This document shows, in pieces, positions 62,566 through 64,000 of a stretch of 64,000 nucleotides of DNA. Made by a program: the position numbers and the translations under genes. This stretch comes from Oikopleura dioica (Eukaryota; Chordata; Appendicularia; Copelata; Oikopleuridae). The stretch lies in NCBI GenBank assembly GCA_907165135.1, contig OU015570.1:868001-932000 (forward strand), in the 5' to 3' direction. The stretch's first letter is position 1; each line of letters begins with the position of its first letter. Under the pieces are notes generated by a model, which had not been told where the DNA came from, did no database searches, and saw only the letters and a program-made list of their open reading frames with translations.

Positions 62566-64000
62566 CTGATTTAGTGTCGCTTTTTGGTCCCGAAATTTCG
62601 AAAAAACGACACTAAATTGGAATCGAATGGTTGCCGACATATTTTCTCTCTTTGCAATGATTTTTGTTTTTAATACAGTCTCTAGACAATGTTTTTGTTT
62701 ACTGGCATTGACTTTGAGCTTTCTTACTAAAAAAGGCAAAATGGACAAGAAAGACGATACTAGAAAGAGAATTAGTCTTGAAGAACGCCAACACTACTGC
62801 CAATTGATCGAGAACGGAACAGGATACCATGCTATCGCAGAAATGTATCGGAGAAAGCACAAACTAAAACTGCCAGAAACAACATTTCGACTCTGGCGAA
62901 GAGATGCGAAGAAAATTCTGAAGAAAGATGTTGTGCATGGAAAATTCAATTTCAGCGATGGTAAGCGAAGCAAAGAGATGAAGATCTTTGAAGCGGAAGT
63001 TAAAAAGGAATATTTGAAACGTCATAAACAACTTGGAAGTCGTTGGTTTACTCAACTTTGCCTCGACACACGGAATGAGCTCTTCTCTTCCTGTCCAAAA
63101 ATGTCGACGATCGTTTTTTCAGCTAATTATGTAAGACGACTGCTGAGAGATATCAAAGGCGAGATCAAGACACGAAAGTGTGACAAAAAATTCATGACTG
63201 CGGGAGAGCTTGAACTTGAAGCTGCTCGTCTTCGAATGTTTCGTCAAGGTTACCAACTCAAGTAAGGGATCTATATAAAGTTCTTGTCTTAAAATTTATA
63301 AGCCAACTCCTGAACGTTGATGAAACAGGAATTTGCTCATCTTATGAGGGTAGACGACTAATTTCAATTCGAGGACATGCTCAAGACACAAAAAATGAAA
63401 ATTCTAAAAAAGGTTCACTCTACTGGCGTACTGCTCTGTCTTTGGTCCAATTAAAGGACGACAATCCAATTATCCTTTGGCTGTAGTCACTCATGGAAAA
63501 GGATCCAAATGGACTGGTGGTGGAAAATTGAAGTCAGAAGCCGCTCCCAATCCATCTTACGATAATAAAAAGCCCGAGTCTCCCGATAATCAACGATATG
63601 TGATGATTGAATACAGAGATTTTGCTTCATTTCGTCTTTACAATTCGCCAAGTGCATGGATGACATTACCTATTTTTACTATTGAGATGAAACGCTTGAG
63701 CAAGTTTTTGGACGATAATTATCCCGAAAGAAAATATGTTTTGTTCTTAGATAATGCGAGGTATTTTTTTTTGGTTTCTCAAATCCAAATTAATTTAGCG
63801 TTCATAAACTGAAATTGATGCTCAAAAATATTGTCTTCTGTTTCTTTCTCCCAGCTACCACAGGTTGGTATCAACCCTGTGATTCACTTATTCTGGCTCA
63901 GTTGAAATCGAAAATTCGAGGTTTCATCGATGAACAAGTATATATTAATGACCACACACGGATAAAAGAAGAAGTGCTTGCAAAAAGAGCGTGGATATTT
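62566..64000 (+). mobile_element. Tigger-like element B, left part (runs off right edge)
   Basis: TA then CCTCGGGTACCTGATTTAGT, the same terminus as the MITE at 31396. Contains the transposase gene below. Right end outside the window. Confidence 0.7.
62741..64000 (+). pseudogene. Tigger/Jerky-like transposase B, one frameshift, 3' end missing
   Basis: ATG at 62741. Exon 1 to 63261: basic start, then an HTH-like region (SLEERQHYCQLIENGTGYHAI) and a second helical DNA-binding-like block (FEAEVKKEYLKRHKQLGSRW). A 41-base GT-AG intron (63262-63302) joins in frame to NVDETG, the first catalytic Asp. The frame slips by one base in an A run at 63406-63411; the continuing frame reads FTLLAYCSVFGPIKGRQSNY and YVLFLDNA (second Asp). 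A second intron begins at 63761. After it, GWYQPCDSLILAQLKSKIRG holds the third Asp. It is otherwise well preserved and cut by the window edge. Confidence 0.75.

Noticed and set aside
62323-62748. 141-codon minus-strand ORF
   Set aside because: Overlaps the left end and 5' leader of Tigger-like element B; no family feature.

Overview
This window looks like animal nuclear DNA: AT-rich, very poor in intact genes, and built almost entirely from transposable elements nested in one another. The organism is inferred. The introns I can place have GT-AG ends and are mostly 35-66 bases long. There is a short interstitial TTAGGG-type telomeric run. The LTR elements have a gag with a CCCH zinc finger, and several exon-sized relics resemble animal genes. 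Together these fit an appendicularian tunicate (larvacean) or another animal with tiny introns and a genome swollen by non-autonomous elements. Nothing bacterial, no rRNA and no credible functional tRNA was seen.

Layout. 1-2594: 5' part of a minus-strand LTR retrotransposon (protease, gag, primer site, LTR). Gag and pro-pol share one frame and are separated by a single UGA followed by CUA. 2.8-8.2 kb: nested MITEs, a pogo-type relic and a Penelope-like fragment (GIY-YIG endonuclease) between 231-bp inverted arms. 8.2-16.1 kb: a second gag-like relic, a Tigger-like element with a 1.4-kb insertion, then a plus-strand LTR element whose gag holds a 651-bp TA-flanked insertion. 16-31 kb: an unknown retroelement-like ORF, two opposed 57-bp minisatellites, a free LTR, a second Penelope-like locus and several foldback elements. 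31-41 kb: pogo/Tigger MITEs, a hAT-like insertion, a pogo transposase with two small introns, a MULE transposase and an internally deleted copy of the first LTR element.

42.8-58.7 kb is a large inverted arrangement: a composite element at 42775-47868, opened by a 2.3-kb hAT-like foldback, is repeated in opposite orientation at 55985-58728. Between the arms lie a several-fold nested MITE cluster and a mosaic (51.5-55.6 kb) of splice-site-bounded exon fragments. These resemble unrelated host genes (a J-domain protein, an E2F-partner DP protein, a gamma-tubulin complex component, CPSF3, an SREK1-like splicing factor) and sit beside a decayed MULE transposase. The best reading is transposon capture of gene fragments. 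58.7-64 kb: more MITEs, a tRNA-like segment and the 5' part of a second Tigger-like element that runs off the right edge.

Many insertions can be dated relative to each other, because an uninterrupted copy of the target elsewhere in the window shows the exact empty site. Most coding regions are broken. The least damaged are the gag/pro-pol at the left edge, the MULE transposase near 38-39 kb and the pogo/Tigger transposases near 36 kb and 63 kb.
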